Positions 28,299 through 37,462 of a stretch of 64,000 nucleotides of DNA are shown here, piece after piece (positions within the stretch are counted from its first letter, which is position 1; each line of letters begins with the position of its first letter). Position numbers and translations under genes: made by a program. The stretch comes from Asticcacaulis sp. EMRT-3 (GTDB lineage: Bacteria; Pseudomonadota; Alphaproteobacteria; Caulobacterales; Caulobacteraceae). The notes beneath the pieces are model-generated. The model did not search any database. It worked only from the letters and a program-made list of their open reading frames with translations, and was not told where the DNA came from. Where the stretch lies: positions 1,323,001-1,387,000 of the forward strand of contig NZ_JASERT010000001.1 in the NCBI RefSeq assembly GCF_030027245.1, read 5' to 3'.

Positions 28299-28670
28299 TC
28301 AGATCGGCAGCCCCAGCGCTGCCCGCGTCTTTTTCGGCAAACCCGCCGCCACAATGTCGTGCGAAGCAGCCAGCAGCCCCAGCAGGTCGTCGCCGCGCAT
28401 CTCATCGCCGCGATAATACTGAATCCACTTCATGCCGCGCGACGCAAGATAAGGGGCCGGACGGCAATCGGGATGATCGCGCAGAACTTCGAAACCCATG
28501 TCCGACACCTTGAAACTGGCGGTGAAGTGGTCACCCTCCATGCGACAAATAGCATAGACCTTGGCCCTGTCCGCATTGCCCACCTTCCAGACATCGGCCC
28601 CGCCCCACTGCACCACATGCAGGCTGGCGGGCAAGGCAGCGCAGAAGGCATTGGCCTGTTCGGACGTCAT
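28299..28670 (-). CDS. MmcQ/YjbR family DNA-binding-fold protein
   Basis: This 123-residue protein starts MTSEQANAFCAALP, an internal ATG preferred over one that would overlap the kinase gene. It has the YjbR fold features HVVQWGGADVWKVGN, KVSDMGFEVL and MKWIQYYRGDEMRGDDLLGLLAASHDIVAAGLPKKTR. Function is unknown in this family. It starts 4 bases after the thrA-like gene, so it is cotranscribed. Confidence 0.8.
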   Translation of the reverse strand: MTSEQANAFCAALPASLHVVQWGGADVWKVGNADRAKVYAICRMEGDHFTASFKVSDMGFEVLRDHPDCRPAPYLASRGMKWIQYYRGDEMRGDDLLGLLAASHDIVAAGLPKKTRAALGLPI

Positions 28671-28674
28671 GGCT

Positions 28675-30345
28675 TCACGGTTTAAGCGGCTGCTCGCGGG
28701 CAATCTGCAACACGTCGGCCAGCAGGGCTTCGGTGGTCGGCCATGCGCCCGCCCCCTTGCCGGTGACATACCAGGTTTCGCCGTTTTCGAGTTCGATGAT
28801 CGCCCGGTTCTGCTCGCCGCGCGCGCCGACCAGATAGTGATCGGCGTCCAGCACTTCCAGCTTCATCGAAGCTTCCAGCCCTTTGTCGGTACGGTTGCAG
28901 CGCGCCACATAGCGCAGGCCCTTGCCCGCCGGGATGACCAGCGACTCCTCAGTGATGGCCCCCACCTCGATATGGGTGGGCGTTTCGCCCGGAAAGGCGA
29001 TTTCGCGCAGGAGTTTCAGTTTCGCCCCGACATCGGTGCCATCGAGATCGGCGGTCGAATCGGGCTCGGCAAAGCCCAGACGACGCGCCTCATCCATAGC
29101 GGCGTCGAAGGTTTTTCCGGCTTCCACCTGGTCGATGACGAAATTCGACGTGCCGTTCAGAACGCCGGAAAAGCCTTTGATCTTGTGGGCTTTCGCGGCG
29201 CGCGTCAGGGCTTCGATGACCGGTGCGCCGCCGCCGACGCTGGCCGAATAGGTCAGGCGCGCGCCCGTCGCTTTCGCCGCTGCGCGTAATCTGTCACCCG
29301 CCGCCGCCATCGCCTGCTTGTTGGCCGAGGTGACGCTGACACCGGCCTTCAGGAAGCCTTCGAGCAGTTCGGCCGAGGGCGAGACGCCCGTGCCAATATC
29401 GACAAACACATCGACATCCGCCCCCACAAACGACCGCGCATCCGACGTGAAAACCGCCGCCAGCGGATGATCGCGGCGCTTAGCCGGATCGCGCACCAGC
29501 ACGCGCACCACCTCGATCAGGTCGCTCCATTCCAGGCAGCGTTCGAGGAATTTCGCCCCCACCCCGCCCGCGCCCATCACGGCCAGACGGATGCGGCGCG
29601 TCATCACCGGGTAGTTGCGCAGTTTGGTGGGCGCGCCGAGTGTGGTCTGATAACCCTTGGCCAGACCGGCCACGGCGACTTCCATGCCCTGATCGGCGGC
29701 GTAGCGCATGGCCTTGCCCTGCACCACCGGGAAGGCGATTTTCAGCGCCTCGTCCCAGCTTAAGCCCTCGTAAGGACGCGCCGAAGCGCCGACCGTGGCC
29801 GGATCGGCGTCATAGACCGCATCGACATCCTTGATCAGCCGCACCGGCGCGCCGAGCGCCTGACCAATATAGACTGCCGTCATGTCCGAACCGCCGCGGC
29901 CCAGCAAGACCGGTTCGCCCGCCGCGTTTTCGGCCACATAGCCCGGCACCACCACCAGATCGACGCTGTCGAGATCGCGCGTCAGCACCTCGGCCTTGAT
30001 GGCTATCGGATTGGCATTGAGGTGCTCGCCATCGGCCACCAGCCCGATTTCATAGGCCGAGCGAAAGCGCGTCACGATGCCTGAACGCTCACAGGCCATC
30101 GCCAGCAAGGTGGCGGCGTGCATTTCGCCGGTCGCCACCAGATGCGGCGTGGCCGATGAGATCGAGGCCTGCGTATAAGAGCCGGCCAGCCGCATGAGCT
30201 GATCGGTCTGGCCTTTGAAGGCCGAAACCACCGCGATCACCTTGTCGGCGTCACGCACATAGCGGTAAATCTCGGCCACGGCGCGCTGAAGTGCGCTTTC
30301 CGAGGTCAGGACAGAACCACCAAATTTGACGACGAGAACGGACAT
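28675..30345 (-). CDS. Fused aspartokinase-homoserine dehydrogenase lacking ACT domains
   Basis: This bifunctional 556-residue enzyme of the aspartate pathway has two domains. Residues 1-245 are an amino-acid-kinase fold with KFGGS (Lys7) and RGGSDMTA (150-157). From about residue 251 it is a homoserine dehydrogenase: VMGAGGVGAKF (NAD(P) site), SANKQAMA, GGGAPVIEAL, and GTDVGAKLKLL with the catalytic lysine. E. coli ThrA is about 820 residues because two ACT regulatory domains lie between these parts. They are absent here, so feedback inhibition through ACT cannot operate. It could make homoserine for metX at 37463. Confidence 0.85.
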   Translation of the reverse strand: MSVLVVKFGGSVLTSESALQRAVAEIYRYVRDADKVIAVVSAFKGQTDQLMRLAGSYTQASISSATPHLVATGEMHAATLLAMACERSGIVTRFRSAYEIGLVADGEHLNANPIAIKAEVLTRDLDSVDLVVVPGYVAENAAGEPVLLGRGGSDMTAVYIGQALGAPVRLIKDVDAVYDADPATVGASARPYEGLSWDEALKIAFPVVQGKAMRYAADQGMEVAVAGLAKGYQTTLGAPTKLRNYPVMTRRIRLAVMGAGGVGAKFLERCLEWSDLIEVVRVLVRDPAKRRDHPLAAVFTSDARSFVGADVDVFVDIGTGVSPSAELLEGFLKAGVSVTSANKQAMAAAGDRLRAAAKATGARLTYSASVGGGAPVIEALTRAAKAHKIKGFSGVLNGTSNFVIDQVEAGKTFDAAMDEARRLGFAEPDSTADLDGTDVGAKLKLLREIAFPGETPTHIEVGAITEESLVIPAGKGLRYVARCNRTDKGLEASMKLEVLDADHYLVGARGEQNRAIIELENGETWYVTGKGAGAWPTTEALLADVLQIAREQPLKP

Positions 30346-30471
30346 TGAACCACCTGTGCATGGATATTGTCGTGGTGGCTATAAGACTTTCAGGCTCAGG
30401 CCAAGCGAAAAAGCATGAAGGTGCTTGCGACAAGACCCTTTTTCGCGGAGGAAAGAGGATAGACGCTCGCG

Positions 30472-31359
30472 TCAGCCCTCCACCTGATCCGAGGCAGTCG
30501 CGGCTGTGGCGCGGGCAGGTTTTCTGGCCTTGCGCTTGACCACCTTGCGCACCTTGATCACCCGGTTGGGCGTCTTGGCCTGTTCAAGCATCATTTCAAT
30601 CTGGATCTGCTGGATTTCGGTCAGGCGCTCCCACTGGCGGTTGAGCAGGTGATCGACCTTTTCATGCAGGTGACGGATTTCCAGTTCGGCCTTGAGATTG
30701 ACCTTGTAATCGTTATTGGCGCGCAGCCGGTCTTTTTCTTCCTGACGGCGCTGGCTCATCATGATCACCGGCGCCTGCAAGGCGGCGATGGTGGACAGGA
30801 TCAGGTTGAGCAGAATGAACGGATAGACATCGAAGGCATGGCGGGCGCCCAGCCAGACATTGATCCCCATCCAGACGACCAGAAAAAAGCAGAAGGACAG
30901 AATAAACGTCCAGCTACCGCCAAAGGTGGCCACCAGATCGGCGACGCGATCACCAAAGGCGCGGTTGTCTTCGTAATCCTCTTCGATATTTTCAGCCAGG
31001 GTATCGTGTGTCTTGAGGCTTTCGATCACCTCGTCCTCAAGATTGGACAGTTCGCCGCGTTCGTCTTTCAGCAGTTCGGCGATATAACGTCCGCGATAAT
31101 CATCGAGCACCTTGCGCCCCACATAGTCGTCGCGGCCAATGCCGGGATGCTGAAGGCGGATAAAGTCGGCCAGGGTCGGGCGCAGGTCGTCAAAGCGCAC
31201 GGCGTCCTTTTTCTTAAGCGCCTGACCCGTAATGGCATCGATCAGACGCACCGACTTGGCCTTGGCAATGGCGAGATTTTCCCCCATAGCCTCAAGCTGT
31301 GCGTCTTCGATCTGATCGGCCAGAGGCGCGTCGATTTCAGTTTTCAGATCATCCGTCAT
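30472..31359 (-). CDS. DUF1003 family membrane protein
   Basis: This 295-residue protein has a charged N-terminal half that includes RPTLADFIRLQHPGI and DYVGRKVLDDYR. The DUF1003 membrane core follows: FGDRVADLVATFGGSWTFILSFCFFLVVWMGINVW, then PFILLNLILSTIAALQAPVIMMSQRRQEEKDR. It ends with a long coiled coil and basic tail. DUF1003 proteins are inner-membrane proteins of uncertain role. Start at 31359 (MTDDLKTEID) is preferred to 31380. Confidence 0.85.
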   Translation of the reverse strand: MTDDLKTEIDAPLADQIEDAQLEAMGENLAIAKAKSVRLIDAITGQALKKKDAVRFDDLRPTLADFIRLQHPGIGRDDYVGRKVLDDYRGRYIAELLKDERGELSNLEDEVIESLKTHDTLAENIEEDYEDNRAFGDRVADLVATFGGSWTFILSFCFFLVVWMGINVWLGARHAFDVYPFILLNLILSTIAALQAPVIMMSQRRQEEKDRLRANNDYKVNLKAELEIRHLHEKVDHLLNRQWERLTEIQQIQIEMMLEQAKTPNRVIKVRKVVKRKARKPARATAATASDQVEG

Positions 31360-31443
31360 GCGCAACTCCAGCCGATTCAACCAAACGATTCGATCTATGC
31401 AGCCACTATGACAGCTTGGCGACCGGAATATGACAAAAGATGT

Positions 31444-32604
31444 CTATTGTCCGGTCAGTTGCGCCACCAGCGCCGGATCGGCCCAGCCGCTCCAGTCGGG
31501 CTTCAGCAGGCCATAGCCTTCCAGCGCGCCGTTCGTGCGGCCATAGCCCGTCATCTGCACGCCATTGAGCGGCCAGTAGGCCCAGTCGATGCGCGAGGCG
31601 CGCTGATACTGCATAAAGGCGCGCACAAAAGCGGCCCGGTCAGGCGCGCACACGCCCTGAAGGCAGCCGCCCCATTCGCTGATAAACACGGGCGCTGTAT
31701 AGGGGTGGCCGCCTTCGCGCACGAAATCCCAGCGCTGCCACGATCCCACCTCGAAGGCCAGAGGATCGGCCAGTTCGCCCGCCGAACGGTCCCAGGCATA
31801 GTCGTGCGCCGCATAGACCAGCCGGTGCGGCACCGTCAAAACAAGCGGATGATCGCGCACGGGCGACAGATCGGTCTGGTAATCGGGTGTGCCGACAATG
31901 ATCAGCAGGTTCGGATTGGCTTTCAGCACCGCCTCAGCCCCGCGCTGCGCCGCCAGCCGCCAGTCGGTGGCGCGGTCGCCGCTGCCCCAGTTGGGCGTGG
32001 TGCCCAATGTGGCGTCGGAACGGATTTCGTTGCGCAGTTCGGCGGCGATAACCAGCGGATTGGCGCGGTAACGCCCCGCCATGCTCTGCCAATCGGCCAG
32101 CCACGCCTGCTCGGGATAGAGCGACGTGTACCACAGGCCGTCGCCATGCGCCGCATCGCAGCACCAGTCGCCCCGGCTGCGGTGATTATCGAGCACCACC
32201 ATCAGCCCCTGAGCGGTCAGGGCCTTCACCACGGCATCATAGACCGCCAGCACATGCTGGCCCTTCAGGTGCGGATTAGCGGCCACCCGCGCATCACTCA
32301 CCACGGGATTGCGCTCGACCATCTCATTGCACCACGGCAGGCGCACGGCATTGAAACCACGGCTTTTGATCAGTTTGGCAATCGCAGCCAGCGGCTGACG
32401 ATCCAGCCCGCCCACGACCAGCGCCGCTGATTCCGCGCCGTACCAGTTGACGGCCTTCAGCCTGACGCGCGCACCATGCGCATCGAGAATAGCCGCCCGC
32501 CCTTCGATCAAACCGGTATGCAGGGGCATGGCCACCTGCGCCGCCACCGGCCAGACAGGCAGGCACCACAACAGGAAGGCCAACAGGATGGGCAAAAGCT
32601 TCAC
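31444..32604 (-). CDS. Secreted glycoside hydrolase family 5 (cellulase-type)
   Basis: This 386-residue protein has a signal peptide (MKLLPILLAFLLWCLPVWPVAAQ). The GH5 features are LKAVNWYGAES, GFNAVRLPW, LDNHRSR, the acid/base glutamate in AAELRNEIR, YAAHDYAW and the nucleophile in VFISEWGG. GH5 enzymes cut beta-1,4-glucans or mannans. It fits an organism feeding on plant polymers, along with the uronate genes at 49-61 kb. Confidence 0.88.
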   Translation of the reverse strand: MKLLPILLAFLLWCLPVWPVAAQVAMPLHTGLIEGRAAILDAHGARVRLKAVNWYGAESAALVVGGLDRQPLAAIAKLIKSRGFNAVRLPWCNEMVERNPVVSDARVAANPHLKGQHVLAVYDAVVKALTAQGLMVVLDNHRSRGDWCCDAAHGDGLWYTSLYPEQAWLADWQSMAGRYRANPLVIAAELRNEIRSDATLGTTPNWGSGDRATDWRLAAQRGAEAVLKANPNLLIIVGTPDYQTDLSPVRDHPLVLTVPHRLVYAAHDYAWDRSAGELADPLAFEVGSWQRWDFVREGGHPYTAPVFISEWGGCLQGVCAPDRAAFVRAFMQYQRASRIDWAYWPLNGVQMTGYGRTNGALEGYGLLKPDWSGWADPALVAQLTGQ

Positions 32605-32735
32605 GACAGGAAGGCCATAATGTTACGGATATACGGAACCGGATATGTCATGGCGGCGTCTCCAGCAAAGGGCCGATCACTACCTACACGATTATGTTCC
32701 GGCCGAAAACCGCTTTGGGGTGGCCGTGCCGCTTT

Positions 32736-33377
32736 TTAACGGAATTTGGCCAGCACGTCCGCTACCTTTGAATGTACGCCGTCGTGGTCGATATAGTCGC
32801 CCGGTTTCATGCCCGCAGGACAGGGCCCCTGCCAGGCGGCATCGGTCACGGTCACCTGATCGCCATGACCGGCAAAGGCGGGGCTATAGCGCGTCTCGAC
32901 CGTCTGGTGAAAAACCTTATGGCCGATGATGTCGGCGTGGATATGGCTGGTCAGGGTGGTGTCATTGACCTCGCACACCGTATCGACATCCGCCTTGCCC
33001 TGCCCGCCCACAACACCGCGCCGCGTGCAGCTCAAGCGCGACATTTCCGGCTTGCCGAGCAGATCCTGACCGATCATGGCCAGTCTTTCGCCCTGTTCGG
33101 CACTGATGCAGATGCTGGAAATCCAGGTCGATTCCGTCTGCGGCAGGGTTTGGGTCAGCTTCCAAAGCCCCGGCTTTTGCCCCAGCGGGCCAATGGCCGA
33201 AGTCTCGGATACAGATGAAGATGACACCGCCTCAGACGCCTGCGGGCTGGCCTGAGAGGCAGACGACGACGATGCCGCGTCCGACGCCGCCTGAGGCACC
33301 ACAGGTTCCGCCTTCTGCTGACAGGCGGCCAGCATCAGCAGGCCAAGCCACAGGGCATGGTATGCGCGCAACGCCAT
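32736..33377 (-). CDS. DUF3617 family lipoprotein
   Basis: This 213-residue protein has a lipobox (LLMLAACQQ), then a serine/alanine-rich linker and a DUF3617 domain with PGLWKLTQTLPQTESTWISSICISAEQGERL and paired cysteines (CISA...CTRRG, CEVND...GPCPAGMKPGDYI). Start at 33377 gives the signal peptide. It follows a second DUF3617-like lipoprotein with only 5 bases between stop and start, so they are one unit, probably paralogues. Confidence 0.75.
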   Translation of the reverse strand: MALRAYHALWLGLLMLAACQQKAEPVVPQAASDAASSSSASQASPQASEAVSSSSVSETSAIGPLGQKPGLWKLTQTLPQTESTWISSICISAEQGERLAMIGQDLLGKPEMSRLSCTRRGVVGGQGKADVDTVCEVNDTTLTSHIHADIIGHKVFHQTVETRYSPAFAGHGDQVTVTDAAWQGPCPAGMKPGDYIDHDGVHSKVADVLAKFR

Positions 33378-33382
33378 CCAGC

Positions 33383-34192
33383 CTAGCCCTGATGGTCGCG
33401 TGGTTTGCGGTCGTGCGACCACGAACTGACGGACGAATGGCTGTCATGGCCCTCGGCTGGCGTATTGTGCGGATTATGCGAAGGGGTCGGCGTCTGATCG
33501 TGACCGTGATCGCTGGCCGAAGCCCTGTCATGGCCGTTGATATTCTGATCATGACCAGCCTGATCATGACCAGTCTGATCATGACCGGGAACAGGCGGCG
33601 TTGGCGCGGTATGATTTTGATTGTCGCGGCCTGGATTGTTACGGTTTTCCGGCCTGTTATCATTCCAGGCATTGACCCTCTTACCATCGTGCCGCACCAC
33701 GTCGCCGGCGCGCGTATCGGTCGGGCAATTGCCCAGCCAGTTGGCCGCGCTCTTGATGCCGCGGCGGTCGGCGGGGGCCGTCACATGACCACCATCGCGC
33801 ACCATGCGATCCCCGGTCGCCTTGTCGATGCACACCTTGTCGATGACCTGCTTATGGGTGAAGGGATCGTTATGGCGCACTTCCCAATAGCCGGGCCTGC
33901 GGCCCATTTCGGTGATGACGGCGGGATCATAGGTATCGGTGGACCGGGCAATGACCACCGTCACCGAACTGGCGGCGGCGGAGGATTCGACCGTGTTGCT
34001 GACGGTTGTATCACTGGCCGGGGCTTCCGGTTCGGGCACGGGCGCATTGTCGGGATTGACGTTATCGGCGGCGCTCTGCGCCACGCTGACATCCGCAGAC
34101 GCCGAAGCCTGACTGGAGGGATTGGAGGGGCTGCATGCCACCACGCTCAAAACCAGCAAGGAAGCACATATCAGTTTCAAATCGGATTTCAT
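33383..34192 (-). CDS. DUF3617-like lipoprotein with His/Asp-rich repetitive tail
   Basis: Start at 34192 (MKSDLKLICASLLVLSVVAC) has GGAG 7 bases upstream and gives a lipobox. A Ser/Ala/Pro linker leads to a DUF3617-like core (RPGYWEVRHNDPFTHKQVIDKVCIDKATGDRMV ... WLGNCPTDTRAGDVV). The last 80 residues are polar, with repeated GHDQ units (GHDQTGHDQAGHDQ and others). Three tandem 15-bp repeats of CTGATCATGACCAG type encode part of it (33543-33590). Such tails often bind metal ions, which is an inference here. It pairs with the next gene. Confidence 0.65.
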   Translation of the reverse strand: MKSDLKLICASLLVLSVVACSPSNPSSQASASADVSVAQSAADNVNPDNAPVPEPEAPASDTTVSNTVESSAAASSVTVVIARSTDTYDPAVITEMGRRPGYWEVRHNDPFTHKQVIDKVCIDKATGDRMVRDGGHVTAPADRRGIKSAANWLGNCPTDTRAGDVVRHDGKRVNAWNDNRPENRNNPGRDNQNHTAPTPPVPGHDQTGHDQAGHDQNINGHDRASASDHGHDQTPTPSHNPHNTPAEGHDSHSSVSSWSHDRKPRDHQG

Positions 34193-34260
34193 AAACGTCT
34201 CCATACCATTCAGCCAAGCATAGCGGGCCGATTATAAAGGCGAAATTCGGAAAGCCCGGC

Positions 34261-34956
34261 TCAATCCGCTTTTACCGTTTCGGGCACCTGCCAGTCGATT
34301 TCGGGCAGACCCTTCGACGCCAGAAACGCATTGGCGCGCGAAAAGGGCCGACTGCCGAAAAAGCCGTTATGCGCCGACAGGGGCGAAGGGTGCGGGCTTT
34401 TGATGACAAGATGACGTGAGGTATCAACAAAACCGGCCTTTTTCTGGGCATAGGCGCCCCACAGAATAAAAACCACCGGCTGCGGCAGGTCATTGACGGC
34501 GCGGATCACCGCATCGGTGAACAGTTCCCATCCCCGGCCCTGATGCGAGGCGGCCATGCCCATCTCGACACTCAATACGGCATTGAGCAGTAAAACCCCC
34601 TGCTGCGCCCACGATTCCAGAAAGCCGTGCGCCGGACGCTCGATGCCGAGATCGCTGTGCAATTCCTTGTAGATATTGACAAGCGACGGCGGGATGCGCA
34701 CGCCGGGCCTGACGGAAAAGGACAGGCCGTGCGCCTGCCCTTCGCCATGATAGGGATCCTGACCTAAAATCACCACGCGCACCTTGTCGGGCGGGGTCAG
34801 ATCAAGCGCGCGGAAATAATCGGCACCGCGCGGGAAGATCCGCTTGCCCGCCGCCTGTTCGGCCTGAAGAAAGGCCTTGAGCTGAACCATATAGGGTTTG
34901 GAAAACTCGCCCTCAAGCAGGGCTTTCCAGCCGTCATCCAGCTTAATACCCGTCAT
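34261..34956 (-). CDS. ung: Uracil-DNA glycosylase
   Basis: This 231-residue enzyme removes uracil from DNA in base-excision repair. It has the water-activating aspartate in [11 protein letters not shown] (Asp67), the [12 protein letters not shown] loop, and the [11 protein letters not shown] leucine-loop motif. Full length and unremarkable. Confidence 0.97.
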   Translation of the reverse strand: MTGIKLDDGWKALLEGEFSKPYMVQLKAFLQAEQAAGKRIFPRGADYFRALDLTPPDKVRVVILGQDPYHGEGQAHGLSFSVRPGVRIPPSLVNIYKELHSDLGIERPAHGFLESWAQQGVLLLNAVLSVEMGMAASHQGRGWELFTDAVIRAVNDLPQPVVFILWGAYAQKKAGFVDTSRHLVIKSPHPSPLSAHNGFFGSRPFSRANAFLASKGLPEIDWQVPETVKAD

Positions 34957-35032
34957 CCCTGTCTCCCTGCGCCGTGCGAAAGCCCGGTAAGGAGCCGCGA
35001 CTCATTTGCGCTGTCAAGGTCATCAGGCAGAG

Positions 35033-35773
35033 TTACGCCACACTGACGGCTTTCAGCGCGGTTTTCGTCATGCCCGCCTCGCAATGCGCCTGTTCGGCTT
35101 CGCGCTCGCTCTTCCAGGCCTTCATCAGGGCGAAGCGGCGCTTCGGATAGCGTTCCGCCAGCGGCTCCCACGCCATGATGCGGTCGGCGCGCAGGTGACG
35201 GAAAGCCTGACGCAGTTCGCACCACACCACCACAATGCGCACATGCTCGAAAAAGCCAAGCGCAATCGGCCAGACGACGCGCTGGCTGGCTTGCTCCTTG
35301 AGATCGACATAGCGCAGCAATACACGGCATTCGGCGCGGATCGAGGCGCGGATGTCGCCGAGATCGACCTGGGTGGCCGGGCGCGACCAGCTCGGCACCA
35401 CCATCAGGCCGGTGGAATCGAGCGCATTAGCCATGTCTTTCGGCAAAACAGCGACAATCTTGGTGAGCGCGTTCTGCGCCGCTTCGCCGAGGCGCGCATC
35501 GCCACGATCAGCCACCCAGCTTGTGCCCAGAACCAGCGCCTCCAGTTCCTCCGGCGACAGCATGAGCGGCGGCAACATATAGCCGGGCCGCAGCACGTAG
35601 CCGACGCCCGGTTCGCCTTCGATGTGCGCGCCCTGCGCCTGAAGCGCGGCGATGTCGCGGTAAAGGGTGCGCAGCGATATGTCCAGTTCGCGCGCCAGCT
35701 CGGCCCCCGATACCGGATAGCGGTGGCGGCGCAACAGTTGCAACAGATCGAGCAGGCGTGTGGCGCGCGTCAT
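35033..35773 (-). CDS. YafY-type HTH/WYL transcriptional regulator
   Basis: This 246-residue protein has an N-terminal HTH_11 domain (ELARELDISLRTLYRDIAALQAQGAHI) and a WYL ligand-binding domain (VLLRYVDLKEQASQRVVWPIALGFF). WYL proteins sense nucleotides or other small ligands. GAGGGA lies just upstream of the ATG. It is divergent from the TetR regulator across a 123-base gap that contains the TetR operator. Confidence 0.85.
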   Translation of the reverse strand: MTRATRLLDLLQLLRRHRYPVSGAELARELDISLRTLYRDIAALQAQGAHIEGEPGVGYVLRPGYMLPPLMLSPEELEALVLGTSWVADRGDARLGEAAQNALTKIVAVLPKDMANALDSTGLMVVPSWSRPATQVDLGDIRASIRAECRVLLRYVDLKEQASQRVVWPIALGFFEHVRIVVVWCELRQAFRHLRADRIMAWEPLAERYPKRRFALMKAWKSEREAEQAHCEAGMTKTALKAVSVA

Positions 35774-35883
35774 AAAATGTCCCTCTCACAGGCAAATCGC
35801 CCCGCATCTTAGTGCCAATTCCTGTCAGCGGGAACCCGTTCTATCGTGATTTTTCCTGGCTTGACACGCCCATAACGATGATA

Positions 35884-35899
35884 CATACCAATCGGTATG
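35884..35899. promoter_or_regulatory. TetR-type operator overlapping the tetR start codon
   Basis: CATACC-AATC-GGTATG is a perfect palindrome, and its last three bases are the ATG of the TetR gene. TetR proteins with this N-terminus commonly bind CATACCnnnnGGTATG-like sites, so autorepression is likely. Confidence 0.7.
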
Positions 35900-36502
35900 G
35901 AAGCTCAAGCCCCCCGTCGCAAGCCCACCCAAACCCGCGATCATCTGGTGGCGGCGGCCTTTGCCGAAATCTATCACAATGGGTTTCAGGGCAGCGACCT
36001 CAACGGCATCCTGCACCGCGCGGGCGTCACCAGGGGCGCGCTCTACCATCATTTCGGCAGCAAGGAAGGGCTGGGCCACGCGGTCATCGAACAGGCCATT
36101 TCCGGCATCACCACCGAGAAATGGCTGGCCCCGCTCGACGACATCGACGATCCGATCGACGCCCTGATCGGCATTATCGGTGAGACGCGCCTCGACGCCG
36201 AGGCCGTATCCGGGGGCTGCCCGCTCAACAATCTGGCGCAGGAAATGTCGCCGCTCGACGAAGGCTTTCGTCTGAGGCTGGCCCAGATCTTTGCTGGCTG
36301 GATCGGCGGGGTGGCCGACGCCCTGCATCTGGGCCAGATCAATGGCAAGGTGCGCCGCGACATTGATGCGCACGACACCGCCACCTTTTTCATCGCCACC
36401 TATGAAGGCTATATTTCGCTGGCCAAGAACGCCCAGAGCCCCGATCTTCTGGCTTCGGGCATCCGCCAGCTTCGCACCTGGCTGGAGAGTTTAAGACCAT
36501 GA
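35897..36502 (+). CDS. TetR/AcrR family transcriptional repressor
   Basis: This 201-residue protein has an N-terminal HTH (RDHLVAAAFAEIYHNGFQGSDLNGILHRAGVTRGALYHHFGSKEGL). The C-terminal ligand domain begins with GGCPLNNLAQEMS, the TetR_C_11 pattern of YxaF/LmrA-type repressors. A palindromic operator covers its start. It overlaps the DUF899 gene by 4 bases, suggesting they form one regulated unit. Confidence 0.88.
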   Translation: MEAQAPRRKPTQTRDHLVAAAFAEIYHNGFQGSDLNGILHRAGVTRGALYHHFGSKEGLGHAVIEQAISGITTEKWLAPLDDIDDPIDALIGIIGETRLDAEAVSGGCPLNNLAQEMSPLDEGFRLRLAQIFAGWIGGVADALHLGQINGKVRRDIDAHDTATFFIATYEGYISLAKNAQSPDLLASGIRQLRTWLESLRP

Positions 36503-37215
36503 ATCCGGTTGTATCGCATGAAGACTGGCTGGAGGCGCGTAAGGCGCTGCTGGCCGAGGAAAAAGCCCTGACGCGCCAGCTTGATTCTTTGCGCGCCAGA
36601 CGGCTGAAACTGCCGTGGGTGAAGCTCGACAAACTTTATATTTTCGATACGCCGGGCGGACCGAAAACCCTGGCCGACCTCTTCGCCGGGCGCAGCCAGT
36701 TGCTGATCCAGCACTTCATGTTTTCGCCAGATTGGGAGGACGGCTGCACGGGCTGTTCGCTGGGCGCCGACCATATCAACGGCATCTTCACCCATCTGGA
36801 GCATCACGACGTTAAGTTCGCCGCCGTATCGCGCGCGCCTCTGGCAAAAATCTCGGCCTTCAAAAAGCGCATGGGCTGGGATTTCGACTGGGTATCCAGC
36901 GGAGACAGCGACTTCAACTACGATTTCAACGTCTCGTTCCGCGAAGGTCAGCCCATCACCTATAATTACCGCGACGAACCGTTCATGATGGAAGACCTGC
37001 CCGGTTTAAGCGCCTTTTACAAGGACGAGGACGGACAGATTTACCACACTTATTCGTGCTTTGCGCGCGGCACCGAACTGGCGGGCGGTCTGTTCGGCCT
37101 GCTCGACATCAGCCCCAAGGGCCGCAATGAAGAGGGCGGTATGATGGACTGGCTGCGCCTGCGCGACAGCTATGAGGACGCGCCCAAGGCGTGCGGATGC
37201 GGCGGCCCAAACTGA
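36499..37215 (+). CDS. DUF899 family thioredoxin-like protein
   Basis: This 238-residue protein has HFMFSPDWEDGCTGCSLGADHINGIFTHL with a CxxC pair (the likely redox site) and the family closing DYEDAPKACGCGG. DUF899 proteins have a thioredoxin fold and unclear substrates. They are often found beside stress-responsive TetR repressors, as here. It is probably induced by a small toxic molecule. Confidence 0.85.
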   Translation: MNPVVSHEDWLEARKALLAEEKALTRQLDSLRARRLKLPWVKLDKLYIFDTPGGPKTLADLFAGRSQLLIQHFMFSPDWEDGCTGCSLGADHINGIFTHLEHHDVKFAAVSRAPLAKISAFKKRMGWDFDWVSSGDSDFNYDFNVSFREGQPITYNYRDEPFMMEDLPGLSAFYKDEDGQIYHTYSCFARGTELAGGLFGLLDISPKGRNEEGGMMDWLRLRDSYEDAPKACGCGGPN

Positions 37216-37269
37216 ACACCAAGCCTGATCGCCCTTGACGAAAATACAAAAATGCGCACATAAGCAGAA

Positions 37270-37378
37270 TACTCATCGAGACCAGCCGAGGGATAGGCCC
37301 GACGACGCTGGGGCAACCGCTGTTACATGCAGTATGGTGCCAACTCCTACGCGGTCAATTTTCCGCGACAGATGAGAG
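37270..37378 (+). promoter_or_regulatory. SAM-I (S-box) riboswitch
   Basis: The P1 stem CTCATC (37272-37277) pairs with GATGAG (37371-37376). Between them are the hallmark core GAGGGATAGGCCCGACGACGC, the GGGCAACC element and ATGGTGCCAACTCCTAC, in the order of SAM-I aptamers. It controls metX-metB. An alternative helix can form: GAGAG(A)CGC (37374-37382) with GCGCTCTCTC (37414-37423), competing with P1. No T tract follows. Confidence 0.9.
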
Positions 37379-37427
37379 ACGCGAACGCACGGGGCCTCGA
37401 CTCCCGGCGGCAGGCGCTCTCTCGACT

Positions 37428-37458
37428 GGTCACGATGATAACCTTAAATCTCGTGACC
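37428..37458 (+). promoter_or_regulatory. Hairpin before the metX start codon (candidate expression platform)
   Basis: GGTCACGA (37428-37435) and TCGTGACC (37451-37458) form an 8-bp stem ending 4 bases before the ATG at 37463. With no intrinsic terminator visible, ribosome access is the more likely control point. Confidence 0.5.
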
Positions 37459-37462
37459 CGAT

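Noticed and set aside
33543..33590. Tandem CTGATCATGACCAG repeats as a regulatory or CRISPR-like array
   Set aside because: They are contiguous, in frame and encode GHDQ units of the lipoprotein tail.
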